This document shows, one piece after another, positions 11,451-24,109 of a stretch of DNA of 64,000 nt. The stretch comes from Malus domestica (Eukaryota > Streptophyta > Magnoliopsida > Rosales > Rosaceae): the NCBI RefSeq assembly GCF_042453785.1, contig NC_091669.1, forward strand, positions 10,056,501 to 10,120,500, in the 5' to 3' direction. A program made the translations under genes and the position numbers. The notes under the pieces were generated by a model. It did no database searches, was not told where the DNA came from, and worked only from the letters and a program-made list of their open reading frames with translations. Position 1 is the first letter of the stretch. Each line of letters begins with the position of its first letter.

Positions 11451-12988
11451 ATATGTATATTTGTGCAGATTAGTACTGTTTTGAAAAGTAGACACAACTG
11501 AAGTCAAATTGAATACGTGCTCCTTTAAGACGTGCAGGTTGCGCAAAAATTAATCTTGGGCGACAAGGTAATTGACTAATTGTCTTTTGTTTCATGACAA
11601 AGGCATTCAGTGCAATCAAATTAGGAACCTTAAAGGTGTGTTTGTGGTATAGGATTATGTCGAATTAGATTAGTATTAGAGACTAAGCTAGACTGTCTTG
11701 CCTTGAACTAAAGCTAGTTTAGTGTTTATTTATTTATTTATTTTTATTACTAAAAACTGCTTTACTTTAAAGTTATTTGGACAACAGCTTTTAAAATAAC
11801 TTGTAGATTACTTTTAAAAACAACTTTAATAAAAGAATAATGCTGGTTAAATAAAATTTTAAAAATTAAAAGATATTAAAGTAGATGATTAATTTATTAA
11901 GAATATAAAAATTGAAGAATCATTCATGATGCATGTGAGTATATATCGTAAACAAAAATATACAGTAGCTAGTGGATTCAAAGTTTACTTTTATTTAAGA
12001 GAGAGAAAGCGATGAGAGAAATACTTGCGACTTCTTCTGTCATTTTGTGGAGATATTTTTCAACTTCTTCTGTCATTTTGTGGAGATATTTTTCAATTTC
12101 AGTACAGCTTTCAATGGATAATATATCTGCATTACATCGTAGTGCATATATGCCTAACAATGCGTGTATTATTTTATGACAATATGAGAGTCGAGTAGAA
12201 GCGTGGGTGTAAGTGAAACGTTAACAAGTGCTATAAATAAGTTATTAAAACACAGCCATACAATTTGGCAGTTTTTAATAATTATTTTGTGTCGCATTTA
12301 TAATAAATAGTTTTATATCACAGTCTTCTAAAATATTACGACCTCGTCTATTAGGCCTCGTTTATTGTATTGCAAAAATTTTGTTTTGAAGCTGTATCTC
12401 TATATAAAGTGAGCACCCTAAAATGATGAAACATTCAAAATACCATAAATTGCCCCTTAAGAATTTCATAAATTACAATTGAACCAAAAGAAGCTAAATT
12501 ATTTAACCATATTTTTATTTTGAATGAATTTAACAATTAAAATTATAGAAAAAAAATTAAAAAAAACAAAACAAAACCTCCCACGTTAGTGGGTGGTTTC
12601 ATGTCTTTAATTCATTTCTTCTTCTTTTTTAAAATATATTTTTTAAAATATGTAAATTAATTATTTAAATAAAAATATATATAAAAATGTCAATTACCAA
12701 ATGCGTATGCATGTGACAACATGCTAATAATTAATAAATAGCCCGTATAATACATTTTGTGGCCTTGTCTATAATTTTTTTTTTCTTTTTGTTGTTTTTT
12801 TCTGCTATATTGCTAAAATATTTTTTTAGCTTCTGAGTTTGCTCTGCAAATGATTGTAATTAAGCATTCAATTCTAATTTGAATTTTATTATTTGAGATA
12901 ATGGTCCTTTATATTTGCACTTCATCCTTCTAGTTCTGAAGACCAACAACAACAAAACAATAACCAAAAAAAAAAAAAAAAAAAATTA
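11451..12988. other. Gene-free stretch between UGT-A and UGT-B
   Basis: AT-rich sequence with no recognisable gene. It holds a fragment near 11640-11735 resembling the Tourist-like element at 31321 (gactaagctagact), the short tandem duplication at 12030-12095 and an A-run at 12966-12984. Confidence 0.5.
12030..12095. repeat. Tandem duplication, 33 bp x 2
   Basis: Two adjacent copies of a 33 bp unit beginning 'acttcttctgtcattttgtg'. Similar words occur in the 5' flank of UGT-C (about 23750-23775), so this may be a decayed piece of a UGT promoter. Confidence 0.7.
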
Positions 12989-14597
12989 TTAACAATAAAT
13001 TTCGTACGGATGTGTGGCATCTAACTTTATCCTAGTAACACTTGATTCACTAAATTGTCTAAGTTTTTTGATGAAGATCCATGTGGACTGGTAGCTTCTT
13101 CTGCAAGTTCTTTCCACTCCACCACTCTTTTTCATCTTCTTACCCTTCTCCCCATCCATTAATTCTCTAACAGGCTTCTCTACTTCATCCCTCTTCACAT
13201 CATTACTAATTTCCATGCCAATGCCCCATTCGTTGCAACTATAGCGGCAGTCCATCTGCTGGTCGAAGAAGAATGGCCAACAAAGCATAGGCACTCCTGC
13301 AGTCAGGCTCTCAATAGTTGAATTCCAACCACTGTGTGTCAAAAAACCTCCCACTGATGGGTGGTTGAGGACTTGCTCCTGTGGGCACCAACTTGCTATT
13401 AGACTTCTTTCCTTTGTTTCAGCCACAAACTCGGGTGGCAAAATCGCGGATTCACCATTAACAAGATCAGGCCTAATTACCCAGAAGAAGGGCAACTTGC
13501 TGTTTGCAAGTCCCCAACAAAACTCCACAAGTTGTTCAGACGTCATGACTATTACGCTGCCGAAATTCACATACACAACTGAATTTGGCTCCCTAGTGTT
13601 TAGCCATTGGAGGCACTCAGTTTCTTCTTTCCATAGACTGTATCCAATATTCAAGGGGTGTTCTGGTATCTTATTAAGATGTAATTGAAGAGGGCCAATG
13701 GGATACAAAAGTGGAAGCATAGATGAGAGAGAATCCAAAACATCTCGCTCCAAGGCATCAAAAGTATGAAGAACCACTGCTGAAGCTTCACGGACTCTAT
13801 CGGTTGATTCCATCATGAAGTTAAACATTATGTCATCGGGATTTGTTGTTCGAATGAAGGTTGGGAGATCCTTTAGACGAATATCCTTCATTCCTGGAAT
13901 CCAATCTATGACTTTGTCCAAATAGCCATTTGTCAAATAGCTCTCCTCTAAAAAAAAAAAAAAAAAAAAAAAACAAAGAATTTTCATTTGCATGTCTAGA
14001 AACAAGGAATTGAGAGCGAACCACAAATTAATTAAAACTTCAGTAGTTGTGCATATAATATATTTCACCTTTGAGTGGTGCCAGGCCTTTTTCGATCAAA
14101 GCACGAAATTGTATAAGTCCCATGAAGCTGCTGGCAGCAATAGTGTAGAACAGTATTATAGGGACTCCAATTTCTTCAGCAGCTGTGATCGTGGATGTGG
14201 ACATGAAACCATCCGAAACTATGCAAGTCACTGGAGGATTGTTGGATGTTGTTATGGCATCATTGTTGAGCACATTGAGGAGGTCATGAAACGGAGCCAA
14301 GAAATTTTGTTTTCTTATCGCATCAACAAGCAAAGTGGGATCTTGGGTGGTATCTCCATCAGAATCTGGAAGGCCATCTGGGATGGCTGCAAACCGAAAA
14401 TCAGGTAAGCCATCAAGGGAGTGGGAGCCTAAAGATTTTAGAAAGCGCCTGTGGTTGTACTTGGAGTTGACAAAGGTAATATGAAAACCTCTATGGTGGA
14501 GGAGCTTTGCAAATTTAAGCATTGCCTTGATATGGCTTTGAGCCGGGAGTGGAATGCAAACAGCATGAGGCTTAGTAGCTACTGCTGTGGGATCCAT
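12989..14597 (-). CDS. UGT-B: UGT85A-type glucosyltransferase with frameshifted C-terminus
   Basis: Exon 1 is 14069-14597 and exon 2 begins at 13947 after a 121 bp intron whose acceptor end is a long T-run. His22 (PAQSHIKAM) and the whole PSPG box (about 363-406, WCPQEQVL to FDQ) are intact. Near 13105-13115 the gene lacks two bases compared with UGT-C. The frame then leaves the family ending (KKLAEEATGPHGSS, NLVNQVLL) and runs through unrelated residues to a stop at 12989, giving a 495-residue product. The old ending is still readable in the other frame, with its stop at 13027-13029. The lost C-terminal helix normally packs against the N-terminal domain, so the product is probably weakened or inactive. 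A sequencing error is possible. Confidence 0.85.
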
Positions 14598-14640
14598 TTT
14601 AGGTTTTGCGTTTGCATTGCAGCGGTTGCAGTAATGCAGA

Positions 14641-14654
14641 CCATTTATAGTGCT
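14641..14654 (-). promoter_or_regulatory. TATA-like box of UGT-B
   Basis: The minus strand reads GCACTATAAATGG about 45-55 bases upstream of the ATG. UGT-C has the related GCACTATAATAG at the same relative place, which supports a conserved core promoter. Confidence 0.6.
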
Positions 14655-14753
14655 ACTGGTCTACTTTTCTGCGTCTTCTTAATTTGTCTCTCTTTGTTTC
14701 TTCCACAAGTCTAGGAGGTCAAATTATCTTAGTTTGAAGGCTTTTGGGTTGTG

Positions 14754-14776
14754 AGAGAGAGAGAGAGAGAGAGAGA
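14754..14776. repeat. (GA)n microsatellite
   Basis: About eleven GA units in the 5' flank of UGT-B. Confidence 0.9.
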
Positions 14777-15009
14777 ACGGTCAAGAAAAAGAAGCGTGAC
14801 TATTAGGCACATTGAACCTAGGAGATGAAGAGGCAAACTTGAAACTGGAATCTTCTCATGGCCTCGGCTGTCTTTTTGTATATCTACTTTGGTAATTTGC
14901 ATTTTGATCTAAACTCTAATCTGCTGCCACATGTATGACATAGATGAATTGTAATGTTGCTGCTCTATAGCCTTAGCAGCTGTCCTATGTACTGGGAATC
15001 ACAAACTTT

Positions 15010-15165
15010 CTCGGAAAAATTAATGAAAATAACTTGAAAATTTTAAGTTTTAAGGATAAAGACAAAATAAAGGGTAAACTGAATAGTACCAAGATTGACT
15101 TTTTAATGTAAAAATGTGATTTTTCATTAAAATAAACAGTACCAGAAGCTTCTTGTTAAAGTTTT
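15010..15165. repeat. MITE-like repeat, same family as 6806-6932
   Basis: Contains the family words 'taatgaaaataacttgaaaa', 'tttaatgtaaaaatgtga' and 'cttgttaaagttttcaact'. Ends are approximate and I found no TSD. Confidence 0.5.
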
Positions 15166-15770
15166 CAACTTTCTCTTCGTGCAAAAGCTTGTTCTCTATT
15201 TCTTTTGTTCTGCCGCTGCCGCCTTTAAATCAGATCACCATCTTTTTCTCGTCTATTCATTCTAATTGTGATTTGGATGAAGATGGTCTGAATGCCTAGA
15301 CCCTTTCCTCCCTGTATGTTTTTTTTTCCCTGTCAAATTGTATCTGATTGATCATTACAAATTAGTATAAAGGAAAGCTTTGTTTTGTTTACTAGTTCGT
15401 TTTCGTGGTCGTTTTCATAGACAGTACAAAATAATTACAATTATTGTACCCTCGCAGCTAATTAATTAGATATAGGTAAAATGGCATTCGTCAATCATGC
15501 AGCCATCACAGAAATGATATATATGGGGGTACACATCATTAGATAATATAACTTATGCCGTGATGCACAACCGCACTACCAACATGTTGCCAATGAGTTG
15601 ATGGTCGATCACACCTTAATTCGAACAGTCCAGCCTCGTCTGATAGAAAGGTTTTTGTTTTTTTTTTTTTTATCCTGTCAATAGTTAGGGGTTCTGAGGG
15701 GAGGAGGAAAAGAGGGTGGGGAGAGGCGAACTTTGGTGAGGAAGGCTGAAGGGTGCTTGGTTTTCATTAT

Positions 15771-15978
15771 GGAAAGAGATCCTTTTCGGATCTCTTCCTC
15801 CAAAGCCCAGTATCAAGTGATCTGGGTCCTTGAAATTTGATCAAACGGCAAAAAATTATTATAACTTTTAAATTTTTTTACTAACTTCTCTGTTTTTAAT
15901 CGTTGGATTAAATTTCAAGAGTCCGGATCATTTGATCCCTAAGGTTTGGAGGAAGAGATCCGGAGAGGATCTCTTTCC
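15771..15978. mobile_element. Mutator-type MITE, 208 bp
   Basis: Starts 'ggaaagagatccttttcgga' and ends with the reverse complement of 'ggaaagagatcctctccgga'. Perfect 9 bp flanking repeats TTTCATTAT lie at 15762-15770 and 15979-15987. The terminal repeats extend about 37 bp. No coding capacity. Confidence 0.88.
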
Positions 15979-15987
15979 TTTCATTAT

Positions 15988-17893
15988 AGCACAAACCCTC
16001 CTCATTTGATTGATAGGATTGACTGGGACTATTTACTATATTAAAGATATTTTGAAGGAAGGAATAAATAACAAGCTTTTTATTTTGTCCAAATTGAAGT
16101 TTACTCATAAAGAATAGTTGTTCCTTTTAATCCTACCATTTTTGTGATATTTAGTAGGAATATCTATTCTTCATGAGAGCCTTCAACTTCAATAAAATAA
16201 GAAATTTGTCATCCATTTCTTCGTTTAAAGTGTCTTCAATATAATGAATAATTGAGACAATGTCCTCTATAATTTCTCTTTCCTTTTTGTTTTATTTTTT
16301 TTTCAGTCTGCCTGTATAACTCACATATAAGCATAAAATTTACTGGATTGATTAAATTTTGCACCTTCAAGGTAACATGTAATAATTTGATTCCCCCTCT
16401 TGAACTATCAAAATGCATATGGTACTGTACCAATAAAATAGGTTTGTTATTTGATAAAATAAGGTCATAAACAATACTTACCTTTTTATGTCAAAAGATG
16501 ATACATTGTGTTAAGTTCGAGTCATATTAGGCGGGCTTGTAGTTCATACAAATGTAGATTAAGCTAATTATCATGACAGTTTCATACTCTCACTTACACT
16601 CGGATTGATACCATAACACCCATATATTGAGGTTTTTGTAATTTCATAAAAAAATCCTTGAGATTTTCAAAATTACAATAGCACTTCTTGAGTATAAAAT
16701 TGATTTCACAAAATTCCATTTACTAAAATTTCATCCGAAAACTTGTCATATTATAAAAAAAAAGTTATGAGATTACATGGACACCTGTTGGAGGTAATTA
16801 CACGGACACCCCTTGAAATAATCCTATCAAATTTATTATTTTTTCACATAACTGCCCTGAGGTTTTAACCGTTACAATATATAAATACATTATGACCTTA
16901 CAAAATTGAACGAGCCAAACCTCTGAGTTGCCATATCACTATTTTCACCAAGAGTGAGAAAAAAAAAACGAATCAAGAAATAGGAGGTGTAAAAGAGTAA
17001 TAGGTCTCTCAAGTATGTCAAGTTGCTATATCCATTGAGAGTATATTTTGGATGTTCCATTGTTACACACTTTTGAGTATTATTTCTATCTCATGTTATT
17101 TCTATTGTTAAATATGTCATGGGCTCATCAAAATTCCAACACATCCAATATCGCATGTATCAGATGAAAAGTAAAGGGATTAAAAATAGACTTGTCCACG
17201 TTAAATAGCCAGGTCATCCACTTAATTTTCCCATTACACGTGTCAAAGGGTGCAGTTCTAATCTCTCCAAATAACACGTTTCTTTGGATCCAGCCATCCA
17301 GGGTGCTTGCTGATCGCGGTGAAGACGCTTAATTAGCAGAGCTGCAGATAAGCATCGAGGGCAGCCAAAATAGGAGATTAAAGAAATTTCAAGGAAAGAA
17401 GATTACACCATCTTTAAAGGAAATGTCAAATTATTATAGTCAAATTACAATGGATGACTGATATGGCAATTTAAAGTTTTATGTCAAATTTTATATTTCT
17501 CAAACTGAATTGTCAAATATTATTTTATTATTTAAATAGAATTTTAAATACTTGTAATTATTAAAAAGTTTCAAAATTTTTATTGGTTCAAATGTTAGTG
17601 GAATAAGGGATCCACAATTAAAATGAATTAACAATAAATTCCACATCAATGTCAAATTTAATTTCAAATCACAAAACCTTCAATTCTAGTCAGCAAATAA
17701 CATTTTGGTTAAAGAGACTTTTAATGTCAAATATGCATAGTGACATTCCATCTAAGATTTTAACATCTCCATTGGAAATGCTCTTAGCATTCAACAAATT
17801 GAGGGAAGGGAGACGAGGAATCAAAATAGGATTTGATTTCCTCTAAGAGGAATGCTGCTACATTCTCCACTTGCCTTCCTCTATTTGTCTTTT
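15988..17893. other. Gene-free stretch
   Basis: AT-rich, no recognisable gene. The piece at about 17395-17795 (repeated 'atgtcaaatt', ending 'ccattggaaatgctcttag') looks like a decayed MITE, but I cannot define its ends. Confidence 0.4.
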
Positions 17894-17899
17894 CCCACT

Positions 17900-19723
17900 G
17901 TCACAACCCGTCCCGAATTATTGTTAACGATGGTGTGAAATGTCTAAATTTCCCTTGGACATTGAATATGATATGTGGTTTTGTGGCTTAAGTTTGGGTT
18001 TTAAACTAAATTGGTTAGTTCCTAAGTTTTTGGAACTTAGAGTTAGTAATTTTGGTTGTGATTAGTGACCCAAAACTGGACCACACACTCACACTCACAC
18101 ACACACACCTCTCGTTGACCTTTCTCTCTCCTCCCTCTCTCGGATCTTCTTCCATTTCCGTACAACATGTATGGACAACCCTCAAACCCTTTCAATCTCC
18201 ACAGATCGAGATTGTGATTGCTGTTTTTAAACTCCTTGCAAGCTCAGGAGTTGTTCTATACCTGTGGTTGGCCGAGAAATCTTCGAAAACCTGAGGAACC
18301 ATAACCTCCGATTCGAGGTATTGTTCATGCACACGTAAATGTGGAGTTTTTGGAAGATTCTAAGGTTATAGGAAGCTTTAGATCGTCCCCACGAAACTTG
18401 GAGAAGAAAAATGAAGTGATTTGGACGTCGGGAAGTTGAGTTTCGACGAGATGTAGGTTTAGCAAGATTATCGAGGGATTTTCCGATGAGTTCCGTCGGT
18501 TTTAGGGCTTTTCAAAGGTATGGTTGTCTTCTATTCATCCTAAGCTTCAATTTGGTTTAAGTTTTATGAAATTTTGTGGAAAATTGAGTGAGAAATGAAG
18601 GTTTTATTATTTTCCAGAAACCATCAACGCAGAGCTCACCGGTGCCAGACTCCGGCGAGCTGAGGAAGATGAAGGAGCATATTCCGTCATATCTGACGGA
18701 ATATTCTAACGGCAAAGGTAACGCCGTTAACATCTGTTAAGGTTTTAACGGAATATTCCTAACGGCGGTTAGGGATTCCGTTAGGATTCCCTGTGTATGG
18801 TTGCGCGTGTTGCCGTGCACTTACCAGCGTGTGGGTGGTCGGAAAATTTTTCTAAAAATATGGGGATGTTCGTGAGGTTATGTAGATCACGTTGGTATAT
18901 TCAAACATCCCATTTGAGCAATGTATGAGAAGTTATTAACTAGTTTTGTCTATGCGCTTTAAATATGTTTATTCAGTTATTTCGCATATAGGTGAGACCT
19001 ATCCCGAGGACGAGCGTAGTCAAGGGCGGCTTGGGAGCTACGACCCTTTGACATACTAGTGAGTGGGCTTTTGGTTTTCAGTATATAATTATATACTTGA
19101 AATTTTCCCAGAAAATGTGTTTAAATGATAGTATGCTTTGAAATGCCATGCATATAAATTTATATTCAGCATATGAATTAGTATATGATGCATAATATGA
19201 ATTGGTGTTGTGGACGCTCAGGTAAGTACCTGGTGAGTTATGTTTTGTTATATGAGATATTGATAATGTGAGACGTGATTGAGAGCTCATAAACCTGCAC
19301 CCAGGGTAATTGTGATTTAGCCAGAGATAATGTCACCTCCCGCACCATATGCTCACATTGGATCCAATTTAGATGCACAATCTTGTAGTACAAACCATTA
19401 TAGGTGGTTCCGACTCATAGGTGACTCGCAATTTATCACACAGCTATAATGAGAACGTAGTAATGAGCATAACTATATTACACCCAGTCTTGTCGTACAG
19501 ACCTTTACCGTGGTTCCGACTCGTGTGCAGTGTAGTGCCGTATAGGTCACTTGTAGTGACTCCGACTAGATTGACTAATGAGCTATGAATTCAGCCGTAC
19601 AGACTTCTACAGGGGTTCCGGCTAATATGTTATTTTTCCATGAATTTATTTTCACCTTAGTTACTTATTCTGTTTTATATTTTGGCATGGTATACTTATG
19701 AATATGGATATGTGAAGCATGAT

Positions 19724-19769
<46 letters not shown>

Positions 19770-20202
19770 ATATGTTTATATTCCATTTCTGGGAAAGTTA
19801 TACATGTTTTACGGTAAGGGGTTAGAGCATTTAATAAATGAAATGGTTTGAAAAGCTTTATTTTTGCCCACTCACACTTTCTGTTTTGCGCCCCTCCTGG
19901 TTTTAGATAAGCTTGTTTGTTGGTGGCTCAAGAGGATTAGTGGAGGTTCTGATAGACTATCACAAATGTAAGACATCTTTGGATGTCATTTAATTAGTAC
20001 TGGTTTTCTGGACTGAACTTAGGCTACTTACGCTCTAATTGTGTTTTCACACATGTTCCAACACTTATCTTAACTAGTACTCTTATGAGTTGGTTTTCAT
20101 TTATTCGTATTTCTCTGCTATCATTATTGCTTCTGCACTGTGCACATGGTTACGTCACCCTCACGTGATGGCCAGCATGCCTCGATCTCGGTCGGGGTGT
20201 GT
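17900..20202. mobile_element. Unclassified 2.3 kb element, copy 1
   Basis: Begins 'gtcacaacccgtcccgaa' and ends 'ggtcggggtgtgt', roughly inverted ends. It is flanked by the 6 bp repeat CCCACT (17894-17899 and 20203-20208). Its interior around 19288-19650 (aaacctgcaccc, 'gtcacctcccgcacc', 'cacattggatccaattta', repeated 'gtacagac' with 'ggttccgact') recurs in the element at 34675-37835. It contains (AC)n near 18080-18108 and (TA)n near 19727-19757. No transposase or retroelement domain found. Confidence 0.65.
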
Positions 20203-20208
20203 CCCACT

Positions 20209-20439
20209 CAATAGATGCCATGTGAATTTATCTTACACTCAAATCTATGTATTAAATGTGTTTAAAATTTCATTCTTTTCTTTTCAATAGTGCCCTAATT
20301 AAATCTCATATGTCAACTAAATCATTAAATTATCTACTAAATTTGACAAATTTGCTTTAATCCTGTTTGTGTTTTTCTTCTTTTCGATGTTATGCATTTA
20401 AATACTAATGAATACTTATGGCTTCTTATGTCATGTTGC
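20209..20439. other. Short spacer, no gene seen
   Basis: AT-rich spacer between two transposable elements. Confidence 0.4.
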
Positions 20440-21625
20440 TACTTTCATGAAAAGGGTTTGGATTAAGTTTATTTTAATAAAAAATAATGCTATAACTTTA
20501 TTTAATTAAAAAGATTTAAATTTTAATGAAAACCCCTTAAATTTTAATAAAAAGGACAAAAGAACTTAAATTTTAATGAAAAAGACATATTTTTAATAAA
20601 AATGACAAAAAATCTAACACGCAGACTCACGGTACACTGTTTATGAAACTTACTACACTGTTTATAAAAACTTACGACACTGTTTATGAAACTTACAACA
20701 CTATTTATGAAACTTACGACACTATTTATAAAACTTACGACACTATTTATGAAAACTTACTAAAATGAAACTCTAAGGGTCCTATCTTTTTGCACATAAA
20801 TCCTTCTCCCCCACATTCTTCTCCCTCTTTGAACCAGACTGCTCAACACCGACTTTGCCTGTCAAACTGGTAGCTCCACCATTGGCATTACGTCCCACAA
20901 CTAACTGTCTCCCTTCACCATTGCATGTTTGCAGAGACCCATCAACTCCCGAGTTTAGCGAATTCGCATTACCATCTACACTACTATCATTTTGGTTAAT
21001 TGAATTACCAAAAACTTCAAAATGTTCATTACTTCCATCTAATCCAACCTTTGCCCATCTACCCATCTCCTCCACACTATGACTAGCTTCTTCACTCTTG
21101 CCCTGTCTCCACCCTTTGATATCATCAAAATTCACATCCACTCCACTACTTCCCACAAACCTAAAGCTCTCACTCTCATCCACAGGATCAAAGTAATCCC
21201 AGGAAGAATCTTCATCCGGCAGAGGAGGAGGCGGAGGCGGCAGTGGAATATCCTCATCCATGTAACTACAGCTAACCAGATTGAACCTTAGAGTCACAGA
21301 AGCGGCACCTCCTTACCTCATATAACGCAACCTTGCCACAGGAGGCGAAGCGGGCCTCTCGTTGCATAGAGATGAGTCCGAAGCGTCGGTCAAAGGCGAC
21401 GACGACGGCGAGGGGTAGAAAAAAAAATCTATTAAACAAAAAGATGGGAGGAAAAAAATGGAGTGTTTGAAGTTTTTTTTGGGGGGGGGACAAGTTGGAT
21501 GTGTTAGGTTTTTATTTATTTTTTATTAGTCTTTTGTCCTTATTATTAAATAAAGTTATTATTAAATAAAGTTAGTGGGTGACTTTTAATTAAAATGTAA
21601 AGATTTGAAGTCATTTTCATTAGTT
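20440..21625. mobile_element. Non-autonomous element carrying a host gene fragment
   Basis: The left end ('atgaaaagggtttggattaa') and right end (reverse complement 'aatgaaaatgacttcaaatc') are inverted versions of the family ends seen at 32511-33612 and 6806. Between them lie AT-rich arms and a GC-richer host gene fragment (20782-21297 plus flanks to about 21470). I could not fix the TSD, so boundaries are approximate. Confidence 0.5.
20782..21297 (-). pseudogene. Captured fragment of an NRG2-like (DUF630/DUF632) gene
   Basis: The open frame encodes 171 residues and probably starts inside, at the Met of MDEDIPLPPPPPPLPDED. The proline run followed by SSWDYFDPVDESESFRFV is characteristic of the region between DUF630 and DUF632 in plant NRG2/ROLLING AND ERECT LEAF 2-type proteins, which are nuclear or plasma-membrane regulators. 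The DUF630 and DUF632 domains themselves are absent, so it is a partial copy. It sits between inverted repeat arms of a non-autonomous element, suggesting transposon capture. Identity rests on the short motif and is from memory. Confidence 0.55.
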
Positions 21626-21857
21626 TTTTTTATTTTTTTATTTCGAGTTGATACATAATATAATACACGTTTAATGCCTAACAATGAGTGTATAATTTAA
21701 TAACTGATGAGAAGCAAGAAGAATTACGTTGAAAAATTATTGTATGGTACCGCAATATTACATGTTTTATACAACAATAGTTGATTATTATTTAAGGCAA
21801 TGAACAACAATAACAAAGCATTGACAGGGCCAAAAGAATACATGACCAGAAATATTC
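21626..21857. other. 3' flank of UGT-C
   Basis: AT-rich sequence immediately downstream of the UGT-C stop codon. No separate gene or repeat recognised. Confidence 0.4.
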
Positions 21858-23449
21858 TTATGGATGATGACGTCTAGTTTTTCTTAGTAGCACTTGATTC
21901 ACTAGCGTGTCCAAATTTTTGGATGAAGAACCATGTGGACCAGTAGCTTCTTCTGCAAGCTTCTTCCACACCATGACCTTATTTTTCATCTTCTTACCCT
22001 TCTCCCCATCCATTAACTCTCTGACAAGCCTCTCTACTTCATCCCTCTTCACATCATTACTAATTTCCATGCCAATGCCCCATTCATTGCAACTATAGCG
22101 GCAGTCCATCTGCTGGTCGCCGAAGAATGGCCAACAGAGCATAGGCACTCCTGCAGTGAGGCTCTCAAAGGTTGAATTCCAACCGCTGTGTGTTAAAAAT
22201 CCTGCCACTGATGGGTGGTTAAGGACTTGCTCTTGTGGGCACCAACTCGCAATGAGACTTCTTTCTTTTGTTTCATCCACAAACTCCCGCGGCAAAAGTG
22301 CTGATTGGCCAATAACTAAATCAGGTCTAATTACCCAAAAGAAGGGCACCTTGCTGTTTGCAAGTCCCCAGCCAAACTCGACAAGATGTTCAGGTGTCAT
22401 AACTGTTATACTGCCAAAATTCACATACACAATTGAATTTGGCGCCTTAGTGTTTAGCCAGTCAAGGCAGTCTGTTTCTTCTTTCCATAGGCTGTATCCA
22501 ATATTCAATGGGTGATCTGGTATTTGATTGAGATGTAACTGAAGAGGGCCAATTGGATAAACAAGTGGAAGCATAGATGAGAGAGCCTCCAAAACATCTG
22601 GCTCTAAGGCATCAAAAGTATGAAGAACAACTGCAGAAGCTTCATGAGCTCTATCGGTTACTTCCATCAAGAAGTTAAACATGATGTCGTCGGGATCTGA
22701 AGTCCGAATAAAGGTTGGGAGCTCCCTTAAACGGATATCTTTCATTCCTGGAATCCAATCTATAACCTTTTCCAGATATCCATTTGTCAAACAGCTCTCC
22801 TCTACCAAAAAAAAAAAAAAAAAGAGTGAGAATTTTCATTTGCATGTTTAGAAACAAGCAATTAAGAGCGAATAATAAATTAATTAAAGCTACAGTAGTT
22901 GTATAGATAATATATTTCACCTTTGAGTGGTACCAGGCCTTTTTCGATCAAAGCACGAAATTGTATGGTTCCCATGAAGCTGCAAGCTGCAATAGTGTAG
23001 AACAGAACCATAGGGACATCAATCTCTTCAGCGGCTGTGAGTGTGAACGTGGACATCAAACCATCTGACACTATGCAAGTTACTGGAGGATTAATGGGTG
23101 TTGATGTGGCATTATTGTTGATATTCATTAGTAGTTCCCGAAAGGGAGCCAATAATTTTTGTTTTCTGATTGAATCACAAAGCAAAAGGACGTCTTGGGT
23201 GGTATCTTCATCTGAATCTGGAAGGCCGTCTGGGATGGCTTCAAACTGAAAATCAGGCAAGCCATCAAGGGAATTGGGGCCCAGAGATTTTAGAAAGCGC
23301 CTGTGGTTGTACTTGGAGTTGACAAAGGTAATATGAAAACCTCTATGGTGGAGAAGCTTTGCAAATTTAAGCATTGGCTTGATATGGCCTTGAGCTGGAG
23401 CCGGAATGCAAACAGCATGAGGCTTTGTAGCCGCTGCTGTGGAATCCAT
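21858..23449 (-). CDS. UGT-C: UGT85A-type UDP-glucosyltransferase, intact
   Basis: Exon 1 is 22921-23449 (ATG 23447-23449) and exon 2 is 21858-22801, separated by a 119 bp GT-AG intron with a long T-run before the acceptor. The product is 490 residues. Catalytic His22 lies in PAQGHIKPM, Asp129 in TCIVSDG, and the PSPG box at about 363-406 starts WCPQEQVL, contains THSGWNS and ends with Gln. It differs from UGT-A in the acceptor-side region (for example PIGPLQLHLNQIPDHPLN against AIGPLQLLLNHLPKDPLNAV), so the two may use different acceptors. UGT-B and UGT-C share the LHLN form and are closest to each other. The C-terminus ends VLLRKTRRHHP. No lesions seen; with UGT-A it is the best candidate for an active enzyme. 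Confidence 0.93.
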
Positions 23450-23489
23450 TTTAGGTTTTGTGTCTGCATTCCATTGCTCGTACGAATCC

Positions 23490-23502
23490 AGACTATTATA
23501 GT
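23490..23502 (-). promoter_or_regulatory. TATA-like box of UGT-C
   Basis: The minus strand reads GCACTATAATAG about 45 bases upstream of the ATG, aligned with the UGT-B box. Confidence 0.55.
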
Positions 23503-24109
23503 GCTACTGAGCTACTATTCAACATCTACTTTTTTGTCTTCTTGTGCAGACGGTTAGGTAAATTTAAAGAGATATGAAAGAATATAGGCAAGGTTTTCAA
23601 TTGAGAAAGACAGAACGACAACTATTTGATCGCAACTTCCCAGGTTTTCCCCTCATTTGATAGGGATAGAGAAATGCTTTACAATAGTGTAAGGATTAAG
23701 AAATTTACAGGGAAGATGATTTACAGTAATTAGTGGAATCGGACGTAGTGGCTTCTTGTATTCTTCTGTCATTTTGTTTTATATTGCTGAAGTAATACTT
23801 TACCATCTCAATTTTCTTTGGTTGTGCTGGAGTTGTTATTCTGAATTTCTATAAAAATTGGATGCTGTATTGTATCCTTGAGTAATTTATAATTTATTAT
23901 TACTTTAGTCTAAAGAAAGGTTTGGAATTGGCACAGTAGAAATGAATAGTGTTTTGCACTGAATTTCATTCTATATACAACTTTGCCACTATTTTGTTTG
24001 TTGACCAAAATGAGTGGGCTTCGGTGGTGACGATTGAATGGGTTAAAGCTCTGAACGTCAAATGCCTATTTTACCCTATCTACATTCTAAATCCGACGGA
24101 CCGGATTGG
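23503..24109. other. 5' flank of UGT-C
   Basis: No gene. The section around 23680-23790 resembles 48425-48590 ('agggaagatg', 'agtggcttctt', 'tatattgctgaag'), which is the displaced 5' flank of UGT-E. The two genes therefore share upstream sequence as well as coding sequence. Confidence 0.5.
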
